64,000 nt of DNA from a virus. A program made the translations under genes and the position numbers. Shown here piece by piece: positions 9,301-18,190 of the stretch (positions within the stretch are counted from its first letter, which is position 1; each line of letters starts with the position of its first letter). The notes beneath the pieces were generated by a model, which was not told where the DNA came from, did no database searches, and saw only the letters and a list, made by a program, of their open reading frames with translations. The stretch covers positions 186,001 through 250,000 of IMG/VR virus record IMGVR_UViG_3300007513_000001. The stretch is one strand, 5' to 3'.

Positions 9301-11127
9301 TTATCAGCAATGGGTCAAGTTCTGCTAATGGTTACTTTGTTCATGCCAATTGCCGCTGCTTTAGGCTTGGTAGCCATGGCTTCTTTTGGAATGGGGATCG
9401 CTGTTGTGAAAAAAGGATTTAAAGTTATTGGAGAACTTGCTTCCTCGATGGCTGAATCGTTAGTTCCAGCTATAGAAACAATAGGCGCCATGCGAATCGG
9501 AGATCCAACCGCTTTTGAGAAAAAGATGGATGCTATTTTTCAAATTATTGAAGCTACTGAAAAATTCGGAGATATGGCAATAAAAATTGCTGTATTAGAT
9601 ACCATAGCAACGGCCGAAGGCGGCGAAGCTGGAGCGATACTAGAGGGAGCAGCTTCGTTTATAGATTCAATGCTTGGCGGTATGGTCGATCTAATAGATG
9701 CCATGGTGTTGATGACAAACTTAATAGGCGAAGATGATATAGGAAAACTTGGTGCAATGGGCAGTCTTATAGCCTCAATATCGACTTTAATGACATCACT
9801 TCAGCCTCCACCCGCTTTACTTGAAGCTATGAAACCATCATATAGTGTTGGAATGCTTGGAGTGTCAAGGCAAGCTCCAGACGTGGCGGGAATTATGGGA
9901 GCCTATGGTGGCGCAGTAGTACGAATCATGAAGACTATGACAAAGCACTTACCGCCAATGCTTAAATCTATTATGGAGCTTGATCTAGGCGAAGACCCCT
10001 GTAAAGCAATACAAAAAATGCAAGCCATCGCTATTGCAATAGACGCAATAGGCAAGATGGCAGCTACTATGGGTGGTATGGCAGCTGAAATGATGTGCAT
10101 CCATGAAAATCAGCGCCATTGGTATAGTAATGATGCTAGTATGACTGATACTATGAAAACTTATAATGGCGCGATTGTATCTATTATGAAATCCATGAAA
10201 CAGCACATTCCAGAAATGCTAGAAGTAGTTATCGAAGCTGCTAAAAAGATAGACAATCCAGAAAAAGCATTGAAAAGCATGGAAGTTGTATCTAAAGCTC
10301 TTACTGCTGTTGGGTCTTTTGCTTCAGGGATAGGATCAATCGCTTCTTTAATACCAGAAGATGATTCTTGGAACCCATTCGCCGATGATCCAGATAGGGC
10401 GGCTCAGTTGACCAACGATATAAGAGACATAGTTGATGCTGTTAAAGACGCCATACCTGGATTAGTTGAGGCTTTATTAAGTGTAGAGATTGGAAATCCC
10501 CAAGCTGCAATGGGCAAATTAGAAGTAGTAAGTGCTGTCTTAGAAAGAGTGGCTCAGTTTGGAAGAGTTATAAAAGGCATCGGTGGAGATATGGGCGATG
10601 CAGGAGGAGCATTAGCTTTTGCCGCTGATGCAACTAACGCATTTGATATAGTGACAACCATTATTACAGGCCACGGAAAGTCTATGGAAGGCAAGTCTAG
10701 CATGCGGGATCTGGTGACAGCTATTAATGATCTTCCAATTAGTAGAAGTACGGGCACAAACTTAGAAATCGCTGGTCAAATGATTGAACACGTTGCGCAA
10801 TTTATAAATCACTCAACAGCGATAATGGAGACAATTAGTGGCACATCATCTTTGGCAATTGGCACTGCTGTTGGCACCGCAGTAGATGCTTATAATGCAG
10901 TTTCTCAAGAACTAACAAGAATAGACCCCATAAACATTGACGCTATTATGTCTGCAGTTGAAACAGGGCTGCAAGTCAACAGAGATCAGATTACAGTCCA
11001 AGATAATGGGCTTACAATTCAGTTAAGCCTTAACGTTACTATGGAAGCTGACGACTTAGCAGAAGTGCTAGTTGAAAAGAAACTTGTTGTAGCCGGAACA
11101 GGCATGGAAAATCAAAACCCAAACTAG
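6370..11127 (+). CDS. Tape measure protein (1585 aa)
   Basis: This is the longest gene in the tail module. It sets tail length and occupies the tube lumen until DNA ejection. Residues 1-100 are helical and acidic; 130-160 and 720-1010 are hydrophobic with Gly/Ala/Met-rich putative membrane segments, typical of tape measures that help DNA cross the inner membrane. Three related hydrophobic repeats are visible near residues 833, 904 and 968, the first two sharing 'EVMAMLGMALLATWGM' with different codons. The region about 1150-1400 has further helical repeats ('MQAIAIAIDAIGKMA', 'MEVVSKALTAVGSFA', 'LEVVSAVLERVAQFG'). No muralytic domain was seen. An ATTTAT box and a weak SD precede ATG 6370. Confidence 0.9.
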   Translation: MANDDQHQLDIQSQINKVIEARAALMKNVTSEISAQVSMAQELCKALDCEDLEGMQERMDGFHEALNRAGDSARDMDSTLVDIGEAAEDSASSANNLVSELADIAPKATGAVGAMNAFKGVKTSLHGLWDTVSGLGSSLMNIGGAIMGAVSAGIGFLADKAMQAGNANVGFANAMNKLNAAFGESSAQAKNVRGAFDNIKSGSNAMGEAGVSLTAIYGRGPDGMAAALEDITELAKEMGTEFNKLGDDFEKNAGQYMLAYKGLGLSAEALANINKEAMAGGKKTSDVLKMQAKMVGHLSKEYGVSVKQMGKNLSEMAEAHETFGGMSQKQLTATAAFAAKLGVEIKSLASVTKKWDDFASAAEGASELAASFGMAIDTMDMMNADPAEKIGMLRDSFHAAGKSFADMSRQEKARLAELSGGLSTKELETMLDPANAGLSFDELEAAAQDAADGAITQEEANVMLAKSIEKLTEAFGGMTNVGGPLDAFLQGVTQGIMKSPQMREILNNFREVLMTIYNAGKEVGKMFMELFPGMEQFAGGFAELLNPEQWKAMMGDVVEAFREFFILLETDPEAAMDNLIEKIKTIFTDFFAGNEGSSMMQEGLQKMWGAIQGIVGWLAKKLAEFMAQIFDALMKSALFKKAATALGMFVGARFALGLAMAAGQAMFVEWLKNKFFPKGAADKIAKTAGKGVGGAVGEGAEDGVRSNKGIIEALKEITEKDIKKAFKIGMYLVAFVSIAMVALAGAFFLVSKILGALSVEEMVKGIVGLASALGATWVMIQFAKMMKKADIMKASMGMLAAAGMFLVSGYLYATGLKLMHGVLEGIPLLRMVEVMAMLGMALLATWGMILLGSLLVADGGVMMAMTALGMLAAGLLFLITAPIFGAGLVALHDTMAGIDLMRMIEVMAMLGMALLATWGMVMVGATLGSSLVAIGLALIGSLAAGALFVVMSTVLGAAMIEFYNAMSGIDATRMILLLSAMGQVLLMVTLFMPIAAALGLVAMASFGMGIAVVKKGFKVIGELASSMAESLVPAIETIGAMRIGDPTAFEKKMDAIFQIIEATEKFGDMAIKIAVLDTIATAEGGEAGAILEGAASFIDSMLGGMVDLIDAMVLMTNLIGEDDIGKLGAMGSLIASISTLMTSLQPPPALLEAMKPSYSVGMLGVSRQAPDVAGIMGAYGGAVVRIMKTMTKHLPPMLKSIMELDLGEDPCKAIQKMQAIAIAIDAIGKMAATMGGMAAEMMCIHENQRHWYSNDASMTDTMKTYNGAIVSIMKSMKQHIPEMLEVVIEAAKKIDNPEKALKSMEVVSKALTAVGSFASGIGSIASLIPEDDSWNPFADDPDRAAQLTNDIRDIVDAVKDAIPGLVEALLSVEIGNPQAAMGKLEVVSAVLERVAQFGRVIKGIGGDMGDAGGALAFAADATNAFDIVTTIITGHGKSMEGKSSMRDLVTAINDLPISRSTGTNLEIAGQMIEHVAQFINHSTAIMETISGTSSLAIGTAVGTAVDAYNAVSQELTRIDPINIDAIMSAVETGLQVNRDQITVQDNGLTIQLSLNVTMEADDLAEVLVEKKLVVAGTGMENQNPN

Positions 11128-11138
11128 AGAGGAAATAA

Positions 11139-11438
11139 GTGAGTAAAGACGATAAAAAAGAAGATGCATTTACGGAAGAGCAGTTAAAAGACGTAAATCA
11201 AAAATTGAATGACAGCGCCATTCCAGAATTTGATGTGAAGGGCACCTTGGAGTCCCTAGAAGCATATTCTCACTTTTTAGATCAGTGCCCAGAAGAACAA
11301 AAAGAAAAAGTTTTAGAAGATGTCCAAAAGCAAACAGATGCTTGGCAAAAAGTGTTTGATGGTTTTAAAGAAGCGTTAAAAGATCCAGAGTCGAAACAGC
11401 GTTTAAGAAAAATGATAATAGATGGCTGGAAAAAATAA
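11139..11438 (+). CDS. Hypothetical acidic helical protein (99 aa)
   Basis: It starts with GTG 11139 behind a good SD (GAGAGG), 11 nt after the tape-measure stop. The protein is highly charged and almost entirely helical in character (Lys, Glu, Asp and Gln rich), without Cys in a motif or membrane segment. It is probably a small tail-assembly or chaperone protein, judging only from its place between the tape measure and the next tail gene. No family is recognised. Confidence 0.6.
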   Translation: MSKDDKKEDAFTEEQLKDVNQKLNDSAIPEFDVKGTLESLEAYSHFLDQCPEEQKEKVLEDVQKQTDAWQKVFDGFKEALKDPESKQRLRKMIIDGWKK

Positions 11439-11442
11439 AGCC

Positions 11443-11462
11443 TTGCTATTTATGAATAGCGG
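11443..11462 (+). promoter_or_regulatory. Small hairpin with ATTTAT core before the 1099-aa tail gene
   Basis: GCTATT (11445-11450) pairs with AATAGC (11455-11460) around the loop TATG, with two G-U pairs extending the base. The centre reads ATTTAT, the same hexamer found before several other genes here. It has no T-tract, so it is not an obvious terminator. It lies about 26 nt before ATG 11486, whose own SD is AAGGAG. Its role is unknown. Confidence 0.35.
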
Positions 11463-11485
11463 TAAATAAATTAAAAGGAGATAAA

Positions 11486-14400
11486 ATGAGTGAAATAAAA
11501 GATTCTGATTTTGCTCCTGAGCCGTCTAATGCTGACGGGACAGTTAATATTGATTTACCCGATGAGATCCAAGGTATCACTAGCGCTGATCCCCCTAAGC
11601 AAACTTTGGGAGATTGGCTTGCAGACACAACTTCAAAAAATACATACGGCCCAGCAAGCGGGTTAGAGAGAAATCCAGCATTCCAAGGGCAAATAGAAAG
11701 ACCTCCAATTGTAACTGGGGGAGAAAGTTCTAGTGCAAGGGTATTTTTTGATGATGTGTTAGATCAAGCTTCTTCTTATTTTGAAAACATTACCGCTGGT
11801 GGTACACCTGACACCCGCGAGGGCGGAACTTTTACACCAACTCAATTAGCTACTTTATTAGAAAAAAATAACCCACAATCTGCAGATGAAGCAAAAACGG
11901 GAAACACACTATTGTCTAGCGTCGAAGGAGACCCCTTTAATACAGCTGGCACTACAAACTATGGAGATAGTTCTAAAACTGCTTTGCAGGGAAGGATAAA
12001 CGGAGTCTTAAGATATAATAGATTTAGCCCTGGAGGAGAGTCTCCGTATATCCAAGACAGAGAGTACTCAAGAGGAATTTGGGCTAATCAAACAAAGTTT
12101 GGCGAGTTCGATGAAAATGGAAAAACTCCTTCTTTGGAAGATTTAGCAAAAGTTGGTCTATCCCTTATGTTAAGAGCAACAGGAGATAATTCTGATCCAG
12201 ATAGTCAAGGCACTGGTGGCGCGATGTTAACTGGAATATTACCTCAGCTAGCAATGAAAAAAGTGGATGTGGTAGATTTAGATGCTGCTGCCACCCTAGA
12301 TTCAGTTGCAGGAATCACCACTGAAGGATCTACTTTTAACTATATTGATGAGAAAGGTATACGCAGAAAGGGTTCTGCTACAGAGCCTCTAGATGCTGAA
12401 AGCAAAAAATCATTCGGGCAACTAAACAGTTATCTCGAGCCTTTTGGAGGACCACTCCCAACTTCAATGATTTTATTGGCTGTTTTATCTGCGTTAGCAA
12501 CTTTAGTTGCTGGAGTCATCATCGGCCTATTTTTAGATTTAATAATCTTAATATTTCCAAATGTAGACGCTACTCAACCTGGGCAAATATATCCATTGGG
12601 AGCTGCATCTGGAACTCCCGCATATGGAAGAGGTGGCACTGGCCAAAGTATTAAAAAGTTTTTAAACATGCCAGTTCTTAGATCTGGAGAGCCATTCTGG
12701 AAATGTATGTCCTTGGGCGCAGTTCAGTTTTACTCTAAGCTTTTGGGAGTGAGCGCCGGATATTATACTATAGTGTCTAGAGCCGCAATTCGAGATGTAG
12801 AGCAAATAGCTGACGCTTTTTCAAATATGCCATCAATTACAGATCCGATAGGCTTTATCGCAGGCTTGTTTATGATAATGGAGGCATTTGCAACTTCTAC
12901 AACGTTTAATTTTTTAAACACTATAGCCAAAATAGGCGATATTGGTTATCTCACTGGCGGGTGGGGCGGCAAAGGTCCATGGACTCAAAGCCCTTATCCA
13001 GATGGAATTCCGCCTGAACAAATTAAGCCAACGCTTGCTGTTGCACACACAAAGTCTAGAACACTGGTTGCTGGGCAAACAGATGATTCTACTTCTTTAT
13101 CATGGAGATTTGGATCTACTCCGTCTATGCATTTACTTCCTGCTGGTTTTGATACTTACGTGAAAAGAAAAAATTGGCCAGGATTATCTCTAAAAAATGC
13201 TTTTACTTCTGAGGCAGATTCTACTGATAATCCAAACGGATATGAAAAAATACAACGTATGCCAGCTGGTAAATTTAGAATAGACCAAGAGGAAGTAGAT
13301 AGGATAGAAAACATTTTAGATACTTCTTATATGCCATTTTATTTACATGATGTAAGAACTAATGAAATTCTTTCTTTCCATGCGTTTTTTGAAGCGATCA
13401 CAGATAGTTTCGCGCCAAAATGGAAAGAAGAAGAAGGCTTTGGTCGAATGGACCCAGTCCAAATATACCAAAACACTCAGCGAAAAATGGGGATAAACTT
13501 TTATATAGCTGCAACTAATCCAGATGATCATGATGAAATGTGGTATTCTATAAACAGATTGGTCGCAATGGTGTATCCACAGTGGTCTAAAGGAATTCAG
13601 CGGCAAGACGCTGAAGGTAATAAGTTTATTCAGCCATTTTCGCAAATTCCAACTGCTTCACCATTAGTCAGGTTGAGGGTAGGAGAATTATTTAAAACAA
13701 ATTATTCTGATTTAAATCTTGAAAGGCTTTTTGGAATTGTGACCAATGCTTTTGGCTTAGTTGTAGACGATGCAGAAAAATCACAAGAGATTCAAGAAAA
13801 AATTGAAGCTGCCAGCGCTAATGCTCGTGCTTTATTAGAAAAAGCAAATCTCGGCCCTCCTCCGTATGGTGATGTCCTTGGCCTCATAACTACTCTTTCT
13901 TTAGGCCTGCCGGTCATGCCAGCCCAGGGCTTTGCTCCAGATATGCCCGTTGAAGTAACAGCCAACAAGTTCCCGCGGGCAAAATCTGGCTTAGTTCCTG
14001 GAACTTTCGAAATCGATTCAGCTGCTGGAGAGATACAATTAACAGAAGCGCAAAATAGAGAAGGTGTCGTGAAGGGCTGGATTGCCACACCCATGATCAC
14101 TTTGGGAATGTCGGAAGATGATGTTTCTAAAGCTGGCCAAGAAGCGGAGCAACCGCCAGAAGTCAAATATATTGTTGAACTACCTTCTTTGGGGGACGAT
14201 CCAGTAGTTGTTATAGCGAATCAAGCAAATGTGTCAACAGAAAAATCAAACATTCAACAGCGGTACATAAACGCTTTTATAGCCGAAGCTTTTGCAGCTG
14301 GTGGAGCCGCAATACCGCCAGCTGGTATGCCAGGAGCTGCTGGTGATACTAGTGGCAGGGCTGGAATAGCAAACGACGCAGAGTGGTTTTATGCAGAAGA

Positions 14401-14785
14401 AGTGAGAAAATTCTTTTCTGCTGAAGAAAATGCAGTTGTTCGGTCATTTAAGTCTGCGGGTGGACAAGGAATAGCTGGGGTAATAAACGCGCTAGATTTT
14501 GATTATATGATAGACAAGGTTGGTTGGGAAACTGCTCCTGGAAGCAGAGCTCCACAAATGGTTAAAGTTTCTATTGGATTTTCTCCAATACATGATATTC
14601 CTCTTGGCTTGGCGCACGACGGTTCAATGAGGGCAGTTTCACATCCAGTTGGAAGTAAAGTTAGGGGCTTGTATGGAGCTCCAAACGCAGGATATGGAGA
14701 CGAAGCGTACTTCAGGGCCCTCGAAGTGTTTAAGTCAATGACTACTCCGCCACCTCCGCCCACTACTACACCGGAACTGGAATAA
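11486..14785 (+). CDS. Large tail/baseplate structural protein with one hydrophobic segment (1099 aa)
   Basis: It lies between the tape measure and a LysM protein. The first 300 residues are acidic and low-complexity. A hydrophobic stretch sits near residues 328-357 ('LAVLSALATLVAGVIIGLFL' within it). The central region (about 615-760) reads 'FYLHDVRTNEILSFHAFFEAI', 'GRMDPVQIYQNTQRKMGINF' and 'SPLVRLRVGELF'. This pattern resembles proteins that sit next to LysM/gpX-type baseplate proteins, so an XkdP-like tail-cap or baseplate function is inferred. The C-terminus ends in a Pro/Thr-rich tail. SD AAGGAG precedes ATG 11486. The precise family is not certain. Confidence 0.72.
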   Translation: MSEIKDSDFAPEPSNADGTVNIDLPDEIQGITSADPPKQTLGDWLADTTSKNTYGPASGLERNPAFQGQIERPPIVTGGESSSARVFFDDVLDQASSYFENITAGGTPDTREGGTFTPTQLATLLEKNNPQSADEAKTGNTLLSSVEGDPFNTAGTTNYGDSSKTALQGRINGVLRYNRFSPGGESPYIQDREYSRGIWANQTKFGEFDENGKTPSLEDLAKVGLSLMLRATGDNSDPDSQGTGGAMLTGILPQLAMKKVDVVDLDAAATLDSVAGITTEGSTFNYIDEKGIRRKGSATEPLDAESKKSFGQLNSYLEPFGGPLPTSMILLAVLSALATLVAGVIIGLFLDLIILIFPNVDATQPGQIYPLGAASGTPAYGRGGTGQSIKKFLNMPVLRSGEPFWKCMSLGAVQFYSKLLGVSAGYYTIVSRAAIRDVEQIADAFSNMPSITDPIGFIAGLFMIMEAFATSTTFNFLNTIAKIGDIGYLTGGWGGKGPWTQSPYPDGIPPEQIKPTLAVAHTKSRTLVAGQTDDSTSLSWRFGSTPSMHLLPAGFDTYVKRKNWPGLSLKNAFTSEADSTDNPNGYEKIQRMPAGKFRIDQEEVDRIENILDTSYMPFYLHDVRTNEILSFHAFFEAITDSFAPKWKEEEGFGRMDPVQIYQNTQRKMGINFYIAATNPDDHDEMWYSINRLVAMVYPQWSKGIQRQDAEGNKFIQPFSQIPTASPLVRLRVGELFKTNYSDLNLERLFGIVTNAFGLVVDDAEKSQEIQEKIEAASANARALLEKANLGPPPYGDVLGLITTLSLGLPVMPAQGFAPDMPVEVTANKFPRAKSGLVPGTFEIDSAAGEIQLTEAQNREGVVKGWIATPMITLGMSEDDVSKAGQEAEQPPEVKYIVELPSLGDDPVVVIANQANVSTEKSNIQQRYINAFIAEAFAAGGAAIPPAGMPGAAGDTSGRAGIANDAEWFYAEEVRKFFSAEENAVVRSFKSAGGQGIAGVINALDFDYMIDKVGWETAPGSRAPQMVKVSIGFSPIHDIPLGLAHDGSMRAVSHPVGSKVRGLYGAPNAGYGDEAYFRALEVFKSMTTPPPPPTTTPELE

Positions 14786-14788
14786 AAA

Positions 14789-15082
14789 ATGAGCGTTTCT
14801 AGATATGGAAGAACACAAATTGTAAAAGGTGGTACTCAGTATGGCACTTCTAAAGGTTCCACAGCCATTTATTATGCTGTTAAGCGCGGCCAAATTAGTT
14901 ACTACAGAAGAGTATCCAAAGAGGGCGAGCGCTTAGACACTATCGCTGGAGAAGTTTGGGGCAACGCGTCCCTGTGGTGGATCATAGCCGCAGCTTCTGG
15001 TATCGGGTGGGGAACTCAAGTTCCGCCAGGCGTAGTTTTAAGAATACCTTCTAATTTAGAAGATATAGCGATGTTTGTTTAA
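14789..15082 (+). CDS. LysM-domain baseplate protein (gpX/gp53-like)
   Basis: The 97-residue protein carries a LysM-like domain in its second half: 'GERLDTIAGEVWGNASLWW', then 'GWGTQVPPGVVLRIP'. This is the usual form in phage tail proteins such as P2 gpX and the C-terminal part of T4 gp53 or PBSX XkdP ('Gd.Lw.IA...PGt.LriP'). These domains sit at the tail tube end/baseplate, and some bind peptidoglycan. The gene starts 3 nt after the large tail gene and is followed by the hub-like gene, matching the tape measure-XkdP-hub order. The SD is weak. Confidence 0.8.
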   Translation: MSVSRYGRTQIVKGGTQYGTSKGSTAIYYAVKRGQISYYRRVSKEGERLDTIAGEVWGNASLWWIIAAASGIGWGTQVPPGVVLRIPSNLEDIAMFV

Positions 15083-15092
15083 GGGGGCCACT

Positions 15093-18000
15093 ATGGGAAA
15101 AGCAGAAATGCTAGAACAGGCTTGCCAATCCCTTGGTGGGTATTTTGGTGCCAACACAAAAGATCGCTTTATGGACAAAGTTTTAGAAACTAATCCAGAG
15201 TTTGTGGAACAACCAGATGGGTCTGTGATGATCGTCTATTATAAAGTAGACGATGAGCTAGCTAAAGAAGTAGTATCTATAGTTGATGGCGGAAAATATT
15301 CGTATGAACTTTTGTCATCTAGCAAATTTGATGGAATAGACGCAGAATCTAAATCTGCGCTTCAAAATGCTTTTATTTTTGTCTGTAAAGATGATGTTGG
15401 AGACCCAGCTGGCTTACGGCACGAAGCAGTAACGATGGCTGATATGTTGGGAGCTACAGCAGCAGGAGTAAACCAAAATCAGCCTTACATGAGATCTCAA
15501 CCCGCGCTTTCCACTATCCAGGTTTTACCAGTTAAGCTTAACTTTTCTAATAGAGATACTGGTGCCCTTCAAATTTTTCTTAATGCTATTCCTACAATTG
15601 AGTGGTCCAGAGCGGTTCCTTATCTATCAGCCGAAGTAATAAGTCCAGGCAATGTAATTCAGGGTGGATTCATTCAAAAAATGGGTTTAATGAGATTTTT
15701 AATGGGCACTGCATTCGTCCAAAGTGATTCTGGTGGCTCTCCCGATGAAATAATGGCAAATGCAGTCTCTGCCGACGTTGCAGGAATGAATGCTGCCGCT
15801 ATAATAGATGCAGCCATAGAAGAAAATAGACAGGCAGATTTACCCGAAGAGCTCCAGAGTGACGAAGAGGCTGCTCCAGCAACATATTCTTCTGCCGGGA
15901 TGGAAATTTTTACTGCTCCCCAGACACTAATAAATGCAGACGAACAATATAGATCTTTTGAAGGGATTGCTTATAGTCATATAGAGGGTGGAATCGCAGA
16001 TATAGGAGCTGCCATGTCGGCAGAAGAAAGAGCTAATAACCAAGAATTCTTTTTTCCCGGAGAGCCAGGATCTACGCGGCCCGCCCCCATTTTAGATCGG
16101 ATGCGGCCATTTATGAGCATCAACGATGTAAATATTAGCGTCAAGCCAACTAACGGAATGATGTCTCATAAATCTGCAAAAATGAAGCTTACTCTTCATG
16201 ATAGATCTAGATTGGCTGAAATAGCTGAATTCGTAAAACCTTCTAGTTTTGGCCAAACGGAAATCTTGCTAGAGTACGGCTGGAGTCATCCCGATTGGGC
16301 TACAAATGAATACGGAAAATTTATAAATTGTTTAAGAGTTAAAGAGAAATTTGGTGTCTACAATACAGCTTACAGCTTTGATGACGCGGGCCAGGTTAAA
16401 ATTACGCTAGATATGGTAACTAAAGGTACTGCCCATATGAATATTACTGACATCGGCATGAGCAGTGAAGTTCAAGCTAAGTGGTATTTCATGGAAAAGC
16501 TGATCGAAAAAATCCGTCAAGTAAGAAGACAAGTTCTTTCTGATGAGGGTATGAGAGATGTAATTGGAATGAGTGTAATTTCTTCTTTAAGCCCTAGCAA
16601 CATTGGAGACGCTTTTGATGGAGAAAAACTTCAAGAGCTTAATGCCTTTATTTCAAATAGTCTTAATAGTGAAAATGAAGATATGGCTGATCTTGCCACA
16701 TATATGAATGACTTAAAGAGTAGTGTAGAAAGTTTTAATACTACGATTGGTGATGTGATCGCTGCTAAAATAACTCAAGCAAAAGCTGTGGGAGACCCTT
16801 TTTTAGTTAAAAGAAATGGAGATCCTTTAATAACTCCATGGATTCAACCTTCTTGGCAGGGGAGGGGAAGCGCTACTATATCTCCAGAAGACAATGCGAA
16901 CTACTGTTCATTAGCAAAAATAATGAACTTATTTTTAGGTTTGCCTATTGCAGAGAGCGGAAGATTTGAAGAAGTTCAAATGATATTTTATTGCTTTAAT
17001 GATAGAGCAAGCCATATGGCTAAATACAATATAGGCTCTTATCCAGTTAGAATAGATGGGGATAATGGATTTGATAAACTTTTCACAGCATATCAAGAAG
17101 AGAAAATTCAAGTTTCTCCTGCTAGATTTATAAATTTTATGAATACTAACTTTTTAAGCAATCAGGCCGCAGAAGCATATGGATTCTCTAAACTATACAC
17201 AAGAAATGACGACGGAAAAGTTGAAGTCACCGAAACTTCAAACAACAATCCTGGAGACACTAAGACGTTTAAGGATGCGGTCCTTGAAGAGGCTTACGGT
17301 ACAACAGAAGGCTTAGTATTTAAACTTCCAAGAGTACAAATGTATGTTGAAGCCGTTCCTCATACCGCAGATGTAGATCCAAGCGAAGCAGGTGAACCTT
17401 GGAGACCCGGCCACGGAAACACAATACTTCGGCTACATTTCTTTGATGCTGTTGCAACAAAATATGCTGGGGAAGCAGATTTAATTAAAGCGTCAAGAAA
17501 TAGCGATATAGGATCTATAGCTTCTGTTTTAAGAGATGTTATATCGACAGAAGATGGAGATCAAAGCCAGCACGGCATTCAGTTCAAACAAACTATGGAA
17601 TCAGCTGTAGAGCACGGACTGCTAGAAAAAGTTGTCGCTAGTGCAGCAGCTGGAGGTGGAGAATTCTGGCGTCCTGTTGGTGGAGTACCAAGACTTAAAC
17701 ACTTTGTCAAAATGTCAATGCCAACAATAAATTATGGGAGCCAAAACTGTTCTGTGAAATCAATATCTGCAGATTCTATGCATAACTCTAAAGATACTAC
17801 TATTCATATGCAAAGAGCTCAAAGAAATGCGTCTTCAGACGCTAATGCTCCCGGAGAACAAGACCGTGGCCTTCCGTTAAGAATGATGCCAATGAAAATA
17901 AAAATCAAGTCTTTGGGTTGTCCTTTAGTTTCTCACGGTCAGCAAATGTTTGTAGACTTCTTTACAGGAACTTCGGTTGACAACACTTATGCAGTAAATG

Positions 18001-18146
18001 GCTTAACTCACGACCTTTCTCCTGGCACTTTTGAAACAAGTTTTGATATGGTTCCATTTGGAGATGCTTATGGAGCTTACGAATCTTTAGACACCATGAT
18101 TCAAAAAGCTTCTGGTATAGTTGAAAGAGCTCAAGAAGGCGAATAA
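15093..18146 (+). CDS. Baseplate hub-like structural protein (about 1017 aa)
   Basis: Start ATG 15093 is chosen because the purine-rich SD AAGGGGG (15081-15087) sits correctly for it; an upstream in-frame TTG at 15075 lacks an SD. The middle section 'MSINDVNISVKPTNGMMSHKSAKMKLTLHDRSR...' region (about residues 340-380) followed by 'TEILLEYGWSHPD' looks like the beta-rich domain of gp27/gp44/XkdQ-type hub proteins that form the ring below the tube. The N-terminal region (about 1-150) and an acidic insert (about 240-320) are not recognised. Its position directly after the LysM protein supports a hub role; homology is inferred from pattern only. Confidence 0.65.
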   Translation: MGKAEMLEQACQSLGGYFGANTKDRFMDKVLETNPEFVEQPDGSVMIVYYKVDDELAKEVVSIVDGGKYSYELLSSSKFDGIDAESKSALQNAFIFVCKDDVGDPAGLRHEAVTMADMLGATAAGVNQNQPYMRSQPALSTIQVLPVKLNFSNRDTGALQIFLNAIPTIEWSRAVPYLSAEVISPGNVIQGGFIQKMGLMRFLMGTAFVQSDSGGSPDEIMANAVSADVAGMNAAAIIDAAIEENRQADLPEELQSDEEAAPATYSSAGMEIFTAPQTLINADEQYRSFEGIAYSHIEGGIADIGAAMSAEERANNQEFFFPGEPGSTRPAPILDRMRPFMSINDVNISVKPTNGMMSHKSAKMKLTLHDRSRLAEIAEFVKPSSFGQTEILLEYGWSHPDWATNEYGKFINCLRVKEKFGVYNTAYSFDDAGQVKITLDMVTKGTAHMNITDIGMSSEVQAKWYFMEKLIEKIRQVRRQVLSDEGMRDVIGMSVISSLSPSNIGDAFDGEKLQELNAFISNSLNSENEDMADLATYMNDLKSSVESFNTTIGDVIAAKITQAKAVGDPFLVKRNGDPLITPWIQPSWQGRGSATISPEDNANYCSLAKIMNLFLGLPIAESGRFEEVQMIFYCFNDRASHMAKYNIGSYPVRIDGDNGFDKLFTAYQEEKIQVSPARFINFMNTNFLSNQAAEAYGFSKLYTRNDDGKVEVTETSNNNPGDTKTFKDAVLEEAYGTTEGLVFKLPRVQMYVEAVPHTADVDPSEAGEPWRPGHGNTILRLHFFDAVATKYAGEADLIKASRNSDIGSIASVLRDVISTEDGDQSQHGIQFKQTMESAVEHGLLEKVVASAAAGGGEFWRPVGGVPRLKHFVKMSMPTINYGSQNCSVKSISADSMHNSKDTTIHMQRAQRNASSDANAPGEQDRGLPLRMMPMKIKIKSLGCPLVSHGQQMFVDFFTGTSVDNTYAVNGLTHDLSPGTFETSFDMVPFGDAYGAYESLDTMIQKASGIVERAQEGE

Positions 18147-18155
18147 TTTATAGCT

Positions 18156-18169
18156 AACCATTTATGGTT
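18156..18169 (+). promoter_or_regulatory. Inverted repeat with ATTTAT core plus TATAAT box before the polymerase gene
   Basis: AACCAT-TT-ATGGTT forms a short inverted repeat centred on ATTTAT, 22 nt before ATG 18191. A TATAAT hexamer (18182-18187) follows, 3 nt before that ATG. The arrangement marks the change from the tail module to the replication module, so a promoter here is plausible. No clear -35 was found. Confidence 0.35.
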
Positions 18170-18190
18170 TCGTGGTTATTTTATAATATC

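Noticed and set aside
6384-10757. Long open frames on the - strand inside the tape measure gene (up to about 250 codons)
   Set aside because: They mirror the codon bias of the tape measure, have no SD or recognisable domain, and overlap a certain gene completely.
15075-15092. TTG 15075 as start of the hub-like gene
   Set aside because: It overlaps the LysM gene end without an SD, whereas ATG 15093 follows AAGGGGG at proper spacing.
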